Shown here piece after piece: positions 44,597 through 53,629 of a DNA stretch of 64,000 nucleotides (position 1 is the first letter of the stretch; each line of letters opens with the position of its first letter). Where the stretch lies: the NCBI RefSeq assembly GCF_035046485.1, contig NC_085137.1, positions 19,249,346 through 19,313,345 on the forward strand. The letters run 5' to 3'. Origin of the DNA: Aedes albopictus. Taxonomy: Eukaryota; Arthropoda; Insecta; Diptera; Culicidae. The notes under the pieces were generated by a model, which worked only from the letters and a program-made list of their open reading frames with translations, was not told the DNA's origin and did no database searches. A program made the position numbers and the translations under genes.

Positions 44597-44688
44597 ATAG
44601 TAACCAGTCAACAAAGTGAAAATTTTTTCTTCGCAGTTCGAAAGTTAGTCGCGTTCGGGAGTTTTCCATCGTTTTTTCGGAAGCAGAA

Positions 44689-47600
44689 ATGACGTCGCTG
44701 GAAAAATTGGGCGTAACCCGCCTGAACGGAAGCAACTATTCAAGCTGGAAATTCAAGATCGAGCTATTGCTGATTCGTGAAGATCTCTGGGAGTACGTGA
44801 CCGGAACCTGCCCAGGAGAAACACAAGCGAACCAAGCCGCAGTAGCAGCATGGAAGAAGGGAGATCAGAAGGCCAGAGCTACAATTGGTCTTCTGGTCGA
44901 CGACAACCAACGGAAGCTGATTCAAGACACCACCACGTCGAAGGAAGCCTGGGAGAGCCTCAGAAGAAACTTCGAGCGCACCACTCTCACGTCGAAGGTT
45001 TCCATCCTCAAGAAAGTGTGCGACATGCGTTACACTGATGGCGAGGACATCGAGAAGCACATCACGGAGATGCAAGATCTCTTCGAGCGGCTTTCGGTGG
45101 CGGGCCAGGTGCTGGACGCGAATCTGCAGGTGGCGATGGTCCTCAGAAGTATGCCGGACTCTTTCAACCCCCTAACGACGGCTCTGGAAAGCCGGTCGGA
45201 TGCCGAGCTGACGTTCGATCTCGTGAAGACGAAGTTGATCGACGAAGTGGCCAAGCGAAGCAGTTCCGGAGGAGCGCAGTCGGTGTTAAAGGCAGGTACG
45301 AAGAAGCAGATCATTTGCCATCACTGCCACAAGGCCGGACACAAGCAAAAGGACTGCCGTTTGCTGGTGCAGGAACGGGATGAAGAAAACCGGAGGAACG
45401 AACCAAAACATCAAGGTAGGAGGACCAAGGCGAAGGTAGCTCGTAGCCCTGAGGAGTACGCATTCATGGCCAAGGTCGGCGGCAGCTCGGATTCATGGGT
45501 GATTGATTCCGGAGCAACCTCACACATGGCGGCCAGCAAGGAGTGCTTCGAATCACTGGACGAGACCATCACCGATGACGTCGTGCTGGCAAACGGGATC
45601 AAGACGAAATGTGCTGGCAAAGGTATGTGTCGTGTTCAGTGCGCTGGTCCCGATGGATCCGCGAATATCATGACCCTCAACAACACGCTGTTTGTTCCTG
45701 ACCTCGAAACGAACCTGTTCTCCGTGAGATCGGCTACGAAGAGTGGAGCGACGATCGTTTTCGATGAAGCCGGATGCCGCATTTCCAAGGGTGAGAAAAT
45801 TGTGGCAGTTGGAAAGGTTTCCGGAGGATTGTACAGTCTTCAACTCACGCACAATGCAAGTCTGGCGCAAAGTGCGGGCCATTCGGAGAACTGTCAACAT
45901 GCGTGGCACAGGAGATTCGGCCACAGAGACCCGGAAGCAGTCGGCGAGCTGGAGAAGAAGAATCTGGCGAGCGGCATCAAGATTGTGCATTGTGGAGTCA
46001 AGGCCGTCTGTGAATGTTGTTTGGAGTGCAAGTTCGCAAGACTACCTTTCCCGAAGAGATCCGAGAAGAAGACGAAGCAACCTCTCGATCTGGTGCACAC
46101 GGACCTGTGCGGACCAATGAACACTCCAACTCCAGGTGGGTGTCGGTATTTTATGGCTATAACGGACGATTTTACACGCTATTCAGTGGTGTACTTTCTT
46201 CGACGCAAATCAGAGGCCACCGCGTTCATCAAGCAGTACGTGCAAGAGATGAAGACGTCGTTCGGCAGACCGCCAAAAATCATTCGATCGGACCAGGGTG
46301 GCGAATTCCAGAATCAAGCACTGGCTACGTTTTGTCCTCAAGAGGGCATTCAGCAGCAGTTCAGCACCAGCCATACGCCTCAGCAGAACGGAGTAGCTGA
46401 AAGAAAGAACCGATCGTTAGTCGAGATGGGAAGATGTCTGTTACGTGATGCCAAGATGCCGAACAAATATTGGGCTGAAGCAATCAACACAGCGTGCTAC
46501 CTCCAAAATATGTTGCCGTCCAGTGCTGTCTCGAAAACGCCTTTCGAGATGTGGACATCGAAGAAACCGGACGTCAATCACCTGCGATTGTTCGGATCGC
46601 AGGCCTACGTTTGGATCCCGAAGGAGAAGCGTTCCAAGCTGGACCCAAAATCGATGAAAATGACGTTCGTCGGTTACTCGCAGCAGCATAAGGGCTACCG
46701 TTTCCTGGATCTAGCGACGAACAAGCTCGTCGTGTCACGTGATGCCAGGTTCATCCCAGCTGAAGAAATTGGCGAAACCAACGGCCGTGAAGGAACTGTC
46801 ATGTATTATCCGTTCAGAACCGTTAGTCAGCAGTCTGAAGTAGTCCCCGATGATCAAGTTGAAGAGCCTGAGGAGGAGAAGCTCGCACCGATGGGCGATG
46901 GTGTATCTTCCGAGAAAAGCGATTTCGAAGGGTTCGACGAGACAACGTTTTGTGGTGAGGACAACTACGATACTGCGTTTGAAGACGAAGTCGAGGATGT
47001 ACGAAGATCCAATCGATCGAACATCGGTGTGCCACCGGTTCGGTATGGAGAAGCTACCCGGCTGGCCTCAACCCAGCAAGACGAACCCCGTACGTATGAG
47101 GAAGCTATGCGCAGCCAGGAATGTCGAGAATGGAAGAAAGCGATGGACGAAGAGTTTGCATCCCTCCAAGAGAACTCGACATGGGACATCGTGGAGAAGC
47201 CCGCGAATCGGAAGCCAATCGGATGCAAATGGATTTTCAAGAAGAAGCTCGACGAGTCAGGTCAAGTAATCCGTTTCAAGGCGCGACTAGTAGCACAGGG
47301 CTATAGTCAGAAGTTCGGCGTCGACTACGATGAGGTTTTTGCGCCTGTGGCCAAACACACTACGCTTCGCACCCTGTTGTCAATTGCTGCTCGTCGATCC
47401 CTGCATGTCAAGCACATTGATGTCAAGTCGGCATATTTGCACGGGGACCTCACCGAGACCATCTACATGAAGCAACCGAAAGGCTATCACACCGGGTCTC
47501 AGGAGGAGGTGTGCCTGTTGAAGCGTAGTCTCTACGGGCTGAAGCAAGCGGGACGCATCTGGAACCAGAAGATATCGGAGAAACTGAAGCGGCTTGGATA

Positions 47601-48636
47601 CGAACCATCCGAGGCAGATCCGTGTCTCTACATCCGGAACGTCAATGGAGTGATGTCGTTTATTTTGCTGTACGTCGACGATATGCTCGTGGCAAGTCCG
47701 GACAACGATGAGTATGAGCGGGTGTACCGCTACCTGTCGAAATACTTCAAGCTTACGGCCCTGGGGGACATCACCAATTACCTGGGCATTCAAGTGGAGA
47801 GGACGAATTTCGGCAGTTTCCTTCTGAATCAATCGGCATATATTCGGAAGATTGCCGAGAGGTTCGGCGTAGACAAGGCGAAGCCATCAAAAATTCCCAT
47901 GGACCCTGGATATCCGAACGCGCAGCAAAAGGAGGAGGAAGGAATGCCAAACGGCGAGCGCTACCAAAGCCTGGTTGGCGCTTTGCTGTACGTTGCGGTA
48001 TGCACCAGACCCGATATTGCGATTGCGGCGTCTATCCTGGGGCGCAAGGTCAGTCAACCCTCTGAAGCGGACTGGATCGAAGCGAAGAGAACCCTACGGT
48101 ACCTTACATCAACGGCGGATTTGAAGCTAGAGCTCGGTGGAACCGGCGAGCTTGAAGGATTCGTTGACGCAGACTGGGCCGGCGATAAGGTTGACCGTAA
48201 GTCCAACTCTGGGTTCGTGTTTAAACTCGGAGACGGTGCCATCAGCTGGGCTGCAAGGAAACAGCAGTGCGTCAGCTTGTCTTCGACGGAAGCGGAGTAC
48301 GTGGCACTATCCGAGGCTAGCCAGGAACTTCTCTGGTTGACGAAGCTGATGCACGACGTCGGCGAGGATGTCACCAAACCCGTGGTGATGCATGAGGACA
48401 ACCAAAGCTGCATTGCCATGCTGTCGTCTACAGGAGGAGGAAGTCGACGAACAAAACATATTGACACTCGGTTCAACTTCGTGAGGGAACTGATGTCAAC
48501 CGATGTCATGGAAGTTCGATATTGTCCAACGGATTCGATGATCGCGGACATCCTGACGAAACCATTGGCGCGAGTCAAACTGGAACGATTCCGCGCCCAG
48601 ATGGGTCTGAAGTTCTTCGACGTTGAGGAGGAGTGA
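44689..48636 (+). CDS. copia Gag-Pol polyprotein, 1315 aa, intact
   Basis: One frame encodes all functions in copia (Ty1) order. The Gag region (about 1-200) is followed by a CCHC zinc knuckle (C210, C213, H218, C223). An aspartic protease DSG lies at 273-275. Integrase has an HHCC zinc domain (H407, H412, C444, C447) and a catalytic D472, D535, E571 with the usual 35-residue last spacing. Reverse transcriptase has D911 in HIDVKSAYLHG and YVDD at 995-998. RNase H has D1160/D1162, E1201 and D1237. Integrase before RT is the diagnostic copia order. All catalytic residues I can name are present and no stop or frameshift was seen. The stop codon is the first three bases of the 3' LTR. The start is the first ATG after the leader. 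Gag is not separated from Pol by a frameshift. The family name is not determined. Confidence 0.93.
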   Translation: MTSLEKLGVTRLNGSNYSSWKFKIELLLIREDLWEYVTGTCPGETQANQAAVAAWKKGDQKARATIGLLVDDNQRKLIQDTTTSKEAWESLRRNFERTTLTSKVSILKKVCDMRYTDGEDIEKHITEMQDLFERLSVAGQVLDANLQVAMVLRSMPDSFNPLTTALESRSDAELTFDLVKTKLIDEVAKRSSSGGAQSVLKAGTKKQIICHHCHKAGHKQKDCRLLVQERDEENRRNEPKHQGRRTKAKVARSPEEYAFMAKVGGSSDSWVIDSGATSHMAASKECFESLDETITDDVVLANGIKTKCAGKGMCRVQCAGPDGSANIMTLNNTLFVPDLETNLFSVRSATKSGATIVFDEAGCRISKGEKIVAVGKVSGGLYSLQLTHNASLAQSAGHSENCQHAWHRRFGHRDPEAVGELEKKNLASGIKIVHCGVKAVCECCLECKFARLPFPKRSEKKTKQPLDLVHTDLCGPMNTPTPGGCRYFMAITDDFTRYSVVYFLRRKSEATAFIKQYVQEMKTSFGRPPKIIRSDQGGEFQNQALATFCPQEGIQQQFSTSHTPQQNGVAERKNRSLVEMGRCLLRDAKMPNKYWAEAINTACYLQNMLPSSAVSKTPFEMWTSKKPDVNHLRLFGSQAYVWIPKEKRSKLDPKSMKMTFVGYSQQHKGYRFLDLATNKLVVSRDARFIPAEEIGETNGREGTVMYYPFRTVSQQSEVVPDDQVEEPEEEKLAPMGDGVSSEKSDFEGFDETTFCGEDNYDTAFEDEVEDVRRSNRSNIGVPPVRYGEATRLASTQQDEPRTYEEAMRSQECREWKKAMDEEFASLQENSTWDIVEKPANRKPIGCKWIFKKKLDESGQVIRFKARLVAQGYSQKFGVDYDEVFAPVAKHTTLRTLLSIAARRSLHVKHIDVKSAYLHGDLTETIYMKQPKGYHTGSQEEVCLLKRSLYGLKQAGRIWNQKISEKLKRLGYEPSEADPCLYIRNVNGVMSFILLYVDDMLVASPDNDEYERVYRYLSKYFKLTALGDITNYLGIQVERTNFGSFLLNQSAYIRKIAERFGVDKAKPSKIPMDPGYPNAQQKEEEGMPNGERYQSLVGALLYVAVCTRPDIAIAASILGRKVSQPSEADWIEAKRTLRYLTSTADLKLELGGTGELEGFVDADWAGDKVDRKSNSGFVFKLGDGAISWAARKQQCVSLSSTEAEYVALSEASQELLWLTKLMHDVGEDVTKPVVMHEDNQSCIAMLSSTGGGSRRTKHIDTRFNFVRELMSTDVMEVRYCPTDSMIADILTKPLARVKLERFRAQMGLKFFDVEEE
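48622..48633 (+). promoter_or_regulatory. polypurine tract
   Basis: GAGGAGGAG directly abuts the 3' LTR and also encodes the last Glu residues of the polyprotein, so plus-strand priming and coding overlap. Confidence 0.65.
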
Positions 48637-48785
48637 AGCGATGCCGATGCTTAGCAACCTCAAGAACTGAAGCACCCTCATAGATAACTAAGTTAGCCAT
48701 GATTTTCTCAGTCAATAAATGTTCATTAGTTGTTAATCGCTCAAACTGACTGGACGCGTTTTACTCTGCTCCATACCTCCCAATA
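48634..48785 (+). repeat. 3' LTR, 152 bp
   Basis: Identical by eye to the 5' LTR. Its first three bases, TGA, terminate the polyprotein frame. Confidence 0.9.
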
Positions 48786-48790
48786 TTCAT

Positions 48791-48976
48791 AACCAGAAGA
48801 GCGCCCATCGTTTTTCTTTGCGTTTGACGTTTCACACTAGCGCCTTCTGATGACGATATTGCACAACACAGTGTTTCGTGAAACATTTCCACCAGGTGGT
48901 GGTAGTGTGAACTGGGCGATGGATTTTCACGGAAATTGTTCTAAGCGTTTTGTCTGTTTGTCTGTGGTATGTACCT
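48791..48976. repeat. relic of the CACAGACAAACAGAC MITE family
   Basis: Ends at CTGTTTGTCTGTG, the inverse of the terminus at 36162, and has a comparable body (AGCGCCTTCTGATG; CACCAGGTGGTGG). Its other terminus is missing, on the far side of the copia insertion or eroded. Confidence 0.5.
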
Positions 48977-49830
48977 TTCATGCATTTGTTGTTGTTGAAG
49001 TTACTCGCATTTTTCCGATCATAAAGTCTGTTCTCTAAGAGGTATTTATTTTTGCAGATAAACTAGACATATACGCGTATTTAAATTTTTATTATACAGC
49101 TTTTGTCTTAAAATAAGTTTAATTCCATTTTTCTTATAATCAACAGCTTTTCAACACTATCAAGGGATTTTTTCACCAGTCACGTACAATAAAAAGTATG
49201 ACACTCAATATTTTTGATCACAACACTGGATCGCGTCTAAGTTTCAAATAGATACTATAGTAATTATGAATAATCAAACAAAAATATCATGAAAACAATT
49301 CGTTTAATTCAGGCGGTAGCTTTTACAATAAAATCAGCATCAAAATATAATTCTCGAAATAATTTACACAGAAAAAAAATTTTTTATTGTTACTAAATGT
49401 AAAAATTGTGAAATGTTTGAAATGTCATAACTTTTTTGTTTATCCGTTTACCATCACCAAAATTTTATGGAAGATAGCTGATATAATGGGCCATTTACCC
49501 TAAAAAATTTACGTTGGTAAAAAGATAGGGTTTTGAGATATTTAAGTTTTTGTGACAAAGATCATATTTTTTTTAAGTAAAAGAAGAAATTTTTTACAGT
49601 GTATATTTTCTAAGGAATCATCATTAAGTTATCTAACTTTGCTGAAAAATTCATAACAATCGAACAATCCGTTTTTGCTGTACAGCTTTTAGAAAATTTT
49701 TGAACTATTTTCGCATACACCCTTTTGAAAAGTTAGTCGTGAGAGAATATGAAGGTTTAATATCGAAAAATGGCGATTTAGATGAAATTGAAAAACTGTG
49801 CAAAATTTCAGATACTTTTGAAATGGTCGC

Positions 49831-51285
49831 TCAGGATCGACTGACATGACCCCGTGGAATTCCTCACTACACGCTTCAACGGCAGCAAAATCGGTAACAA
49901 AAACACCAGAAAAAGCAGCTGAAGTGGATCCTGGGCGGCTCCTCTGTTTGGTGTTGACAATCTACTCTATCCACTTTGTTGCCACCGGTCAAACCGGGCT
50001 TATCTTCCTTATGTCCATATCTTATAGTTGCCTGGAGATATACACAAGCTTTACACATTCTCCTCCCGACACAAAACAGGAGCAGTGAAAATAAATATAG
50101 TTCACTTATTTGGACGTTCAAATAAAAAAAAAAGTTCGAAGCGACACCAATCTTACAACACAACACCGTGAATTACTGACAGACTAGCAAAATAATTAGC
50201 ATGCATGCCTTATGATTAAACGTTGCGGTTACAATTATTCAAACATTAATCAACTTCAATGTTTATGAAGACAATTAGTTGAATAAAAGATGTAAGCAAT
50301 GTTTAAGCAGCATATGCACGGGTAATGTATTCGACTCAGGAATTGAATATTTATATACTGCTTAAATTTACCGATTCATGTAATTCGGATTGAAGCAGAG
50401 CGGATGCAGACGAGTGTGAACCCAAAGATCCAGAGTTCGAGTCTTTCCATTGATGTGATTTGTCCCATAAAATGTAATAAAATAAAGATGTTGGGGGTAC
50501 ATAATCAGAGAGAACTATTCCAGACACAAATGCAGAAATGTTGAAAGTTAAATCATTTTCTCATTTTATTGTTACATGATGTAACATGATGTTGAAGAAA
50601 CGTTTAAGAATCTTTTTTGTAGCAATTATAAAATCATATCTATAAATAGAAATAAATTTCGTAAGTTTTATCACGGCTCCAGCATATTTTGATTGTATTA
50701 TGGTGGAATAAATATCGAAGAAAGCTTGTTATTATGCGCTATGCTGCTAGTGCACAATAACGGTTTCTAAAACCATTCTTAAATGATTAAACAAATAGCG
50801 TCATACAACATTGTTTAATAAACGTTGAAGTAAAGTTTATGATGTTTGTGTAAATTGCTGATGGTTCTAACGTTGAACAAGAGTTTCACAACCGATGTAC
50901 GAGCATTGGATAAACATTCATTTCACCGTGCTTATAGAACGGTTGACGTTGAATAGATTCTCATTTATGGGCGAACAAGAGTTTGTTGAAGAACAGTTTT
51001 ATTTCAAAATTATTCAAATATAATACGACTTCCAGTTTAATAACGTTGCTTTGAGAAACATTTTTTAAAGCAAAAATTGTTTCTTGGGTTATGTGTAAGC
51101 TATCCTAACGGATTGACAAAATCAGACTAAAAATCAAGTTAAAGCTCATCGTGACGAACTATAAAATTTAATGAAGGAATCTTCCAAAAGCAGACATACT
51201 CACACATAATATCCCAAGTAACATTTTCAGTTTTATGAAAAACTAGAGGAGTAATTAGATGCAAAATGTCACCTATGGTAAAAAC
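49831..51285. other. unassigned AT-rich interval
   Basis: No gene recognised. CCAGAGTTCGAGTC near 50440, preceded by GAAGCAGAGCGGATGC, resembles a weak tRNA-like head. The remainder is AT-rich with short open frames lacking motifs. Confidence 0.3.
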
Positions 51286-52094
51286 TGAACTGACCTCCAA
51301 GAGATTGAGGAGGATGTTGGCCGGTTGAAAAACAACAAAGCCGCTGGAGCAGATCAACTACCAAGCGAGCTTCTAAAATACGGTGGAGAAGCACTGGTGA
51401 GAGCACTACACTGGGTCATTACCAAGATTTGAAGGAGGAAGTATTACCGGAGGAATGGATGGATAGTATCGTGTGTCCCATCTACAAAAAGGGCGACACG
51501 TTGGATTGTGGGAACTACCGCGCGATCACACTACTGAGCGCTGCCTACAAGATACTCTCTCAAAATTTATGCCGCCGTCTATCACCGATTGCAAGAGAGT
51601 CAGGCAATAGAGAGGGGCAATATCAGGCTGGATTTATAGGTGAACGCGCTACAACGGACCAGATGTTCGCCATCCGCCAGGTGTTGCAGAAATGCCGCGA
51701 ATACAACGTGTCCACACATCACTTGTTCATCGATTTCAAATCGGTGTATGATACGATCGATCGAGAACAGCTATGGCAGATCATGCACGAATACGGATTC
51801 CCGGATAAGCTGATACGGTTGATCAAGGCGACGATGGATCGAGTGATGTGCGTAGTTCGAGTATCAGGGACACTCTCGAGTCCCTTCGAATCTCGCAGAG
51901 GGTTACGGCAAGGTGATGGTCTTTCGTGCTTGCTGTTCAACATTGCTTTAGTGGGTGTAATTAGGAGAGCGGGGATAAACACGAGTGAAACGATTTTCAC
52001 GAAGTCCGTCCAGCTGCTTGGTTTAGCTGATGATATTATTGATATTATTGCTCGTAAATTTGAGACGATGTCGGAAACGTACATCCGACTAAAA
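51286..52094 (+). pseudogene. RTE (JAM1-related) reverse transcriptase, cut by assembly gap
   Basis: Coding begins with IEEDVGRLKNNKAAGADQLPSELL, crosses a one-base deletion near 51431 and continues LPEEWMDSIVCPIYKKGDTLDCGNYRAITLL, YQAGFIGERATTDQMFAIRQVL, FIDFKSVYDTIDREQLW, LRQGDGLSCLLFNIAL and LADDIIDIIARKF, reaching the gap at YIRLK. It is clearly homologous to the RT at 27318 but in a different subfamily. The palm motif reads LADDIIDII where the other copy has FADDMDII. Both Asp residues are kept, but Phe is replaced and one residue is added. The 5' part (endonuclease) is absent. Confidence 0.8.
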
Positions 52095-52594
52095 NNNNNN
52101 NNNNNNNNNNNNNNNNNNNNNNNNNNNNNNNNNNNNNNNNNNNNNNNNNNNNNNNNNNNNNNNNNNNNNNNNNNNNNNNNNNNNNNNNNNNNNNNNNNNN
52201 NNNNNNNNNNNNNNNNNNNNNNNNNNNNNNNNNNNNNNNNNNNNNNNNNNNNNNNNNNNNNNNNNNNNNNNNNNNNNNNNNNNNNNNNNNNNNNNNNNNN
52301 NNNNNNNNNNNNNNNNNNNNNNNNNNNNNNNNNNNNNNNNNNNNNNNNNNNNNNNNNNNNNNNNNNNNNNNNNNNNNNNNNNNNNNNNNNNNNNNNNNNN
52401 NNNNNNNNNNNNNNNNNNNNNNNNNNNNNNNNNNNNNNNNNNNNNNNNNNNNNNNNNNNNNNNNNNNNNNNNNNNNNNNNNNNNNNNNNNNNNNNNNNNN
52501 NNNNNNNNNNNNNNNNNNNNNNNNNNNNNNNNNNNNNNNNNNNNNNNNNNNNNNNNNNNNNNNNNNNNNNNNNNNNNNNNNNNNNNNNNNNNNN
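52095..52594. other. assembly gap (500 N)
   Basis: Exactly 500 N. The RT enters it from the left, and no RT similarity is visible on the right, so the true gap length is unknown. Confidence 0.99.
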
Positions 52595-53140
52595 AGGTAA
52601 TCAGGATAGTGGCTCCAGAGAGGATTCCTCTGAATCAATCAGATTCACGGGCAAATGCGATTATCAACTGGCCGGGGTTCTGCTAAACCGAACTAAGCGC
52701 CAAAAAGATAATTCCGAGATAATTAGGGTAATTCGCTAATTGTTGAACACTACCTAAATGTTGAACAGTTTCTGAATATTTTATTATAAATCTTACTTAA
52801 GTAATTTTTATCCAACGTAAACGTATGATGTAGATGCATATACATGTGGGTCACGATATTGCTCTAATTAAGTTACAAAATTATACATATTTTTCGTCAA
52901 AAAAATTGATTGAAAATTTTGTACCGCTGATGACACGAAAACTGCACAATTCTTAAGATTAATTTTAAGAAATTGCTGTTACGAACTAAGCTTTGCGGAC
53001 AAATCGATCACAAATATCAAAGGCACACCATAGTTACAAGAACTGGAAAGATGTTCTTAACAGTTTAACATTGTTTAAATTCACTTTTTCATTGTAATTT
53101 CATTTGTAAAAAATATTTTTCTTATCACACTATCATTATG
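52595..53140. other. unassigned AT-rich interval
   Basis: No RTE 3' end, TIR or domain seen. From about 53020 it resembles, loosely, the sequence at 3830-3940 that precedes the first TTTCAGGGG array. Confidence 0.3.
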
Positions 53141-53510
53141 CATCCATGATCCAATTGTTGAACACTGGCATAACCTACGATGTTAGCATGACTGCTAGAT
53201 TTTTTTTTTTCAGTTTACCTAACCGTACATTTAATGGGGTTTCAAAGGCCTTCCAGGGATGTTCTAGGGGTGTTCCAGTGGGCTTCAGAAAGATTCCAAT
53301 GGTTTTCAATGGGTTTCAAGGGCGTTTCAAAGATGTTCAAGAGGAATTCAGAGTGTTAGGGAGTCCCAGGAGTATTTCAATGCGTTCCAGGAGGCTCAGG
53401 AGCAATCCAAGGGTTTTCAAGGGATTTCAGGGTCGTTCCATGAGTGTTCTTGAGGGTTGAGTGGGTCCCATGGGTTTCCAGAAGAGTTTCAGGGGCTTTA
53501 AAAGGCGTAC
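53141..53510 (+). repeat. TTTCAGGGG-type degenerate array, block 4
   Basis: The leading flank ATCCAATTGTTGAACACTGG and CATAACCTACGATGTTAGCATGACTG matches that of block 1 at 3943. Array words GGGGTTTCAAAGGCC and TTCCAGTGGGCTTCAG follow from 53225 to about 53510. It is shorter than block 1. Confidence 0.75.
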
Positions 53511-53629
53511 TTTTCTTTTGTCGTTTTCGCTTCTAATAAAATCTTTTCAGCCATTTTTGCATCTAGTCATCTTTAAACCGATTTCAGTCCACTAGAGCTC
53601 TATTCAAATGTGCGATTCCTTGTCATTTA
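53511..53629. other. short spacer
   Basis: No structure was seen. Confidence 0.4.

Larger units (their letters stand above)
44431..48785 (+). mobile_element. complete copia-type LTR retrotransposon
   Basis: A 5-bp TSD, TTCAT, lies at 44426-44430 and 48786-48790. The two 152-bp LTRs (44431-44582, 48634-48785) are identical by eye. A primer-binding site directly follows the 5' LTR, and a purine-rich tract directly precedes the 3' LTR. One ORF fills the interior. Identical LTRs mean insertion too recent for the LTRs to have diverged. The LTRs are short for the superfamily. It sits within the inverted-arm element. Confidence 0.9.
42310..49830. mobile_element. long inverted-arm (fold-back) element carrying a copia insertion
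   Basis: The left arm (42350-43170) and right arm (about 49300-49815) are inverted copies. Shared words include CTTTGCACAGTTTTTCA, TCAAAAGGGTGTATG, CAGCAAAGTTAGATAACT, AATATACACTGTGAAAAA, ATCTCAAAACCCTATC and AACAAAAAAGTTAT. The left arm contains a ~300-bp tandem duplication (about 42533-42842 and 42843-43160) that the right arm lacks. Between the arms are about 1.8 kb of other sequence plus the copia element. The outer tips (GAGCGATTCCAAGC; GCTCAGGATCG) are only roughly complementary, and no TSD was read. Confidence 0.65.

Noticed and set aside
46014..46400. Alternative frames within the copia polyprotein on both strands
   Set aside because: They overlap the intact Gag-Pol frame and have no domains, so they are shadows of a GC-balanced coding region.
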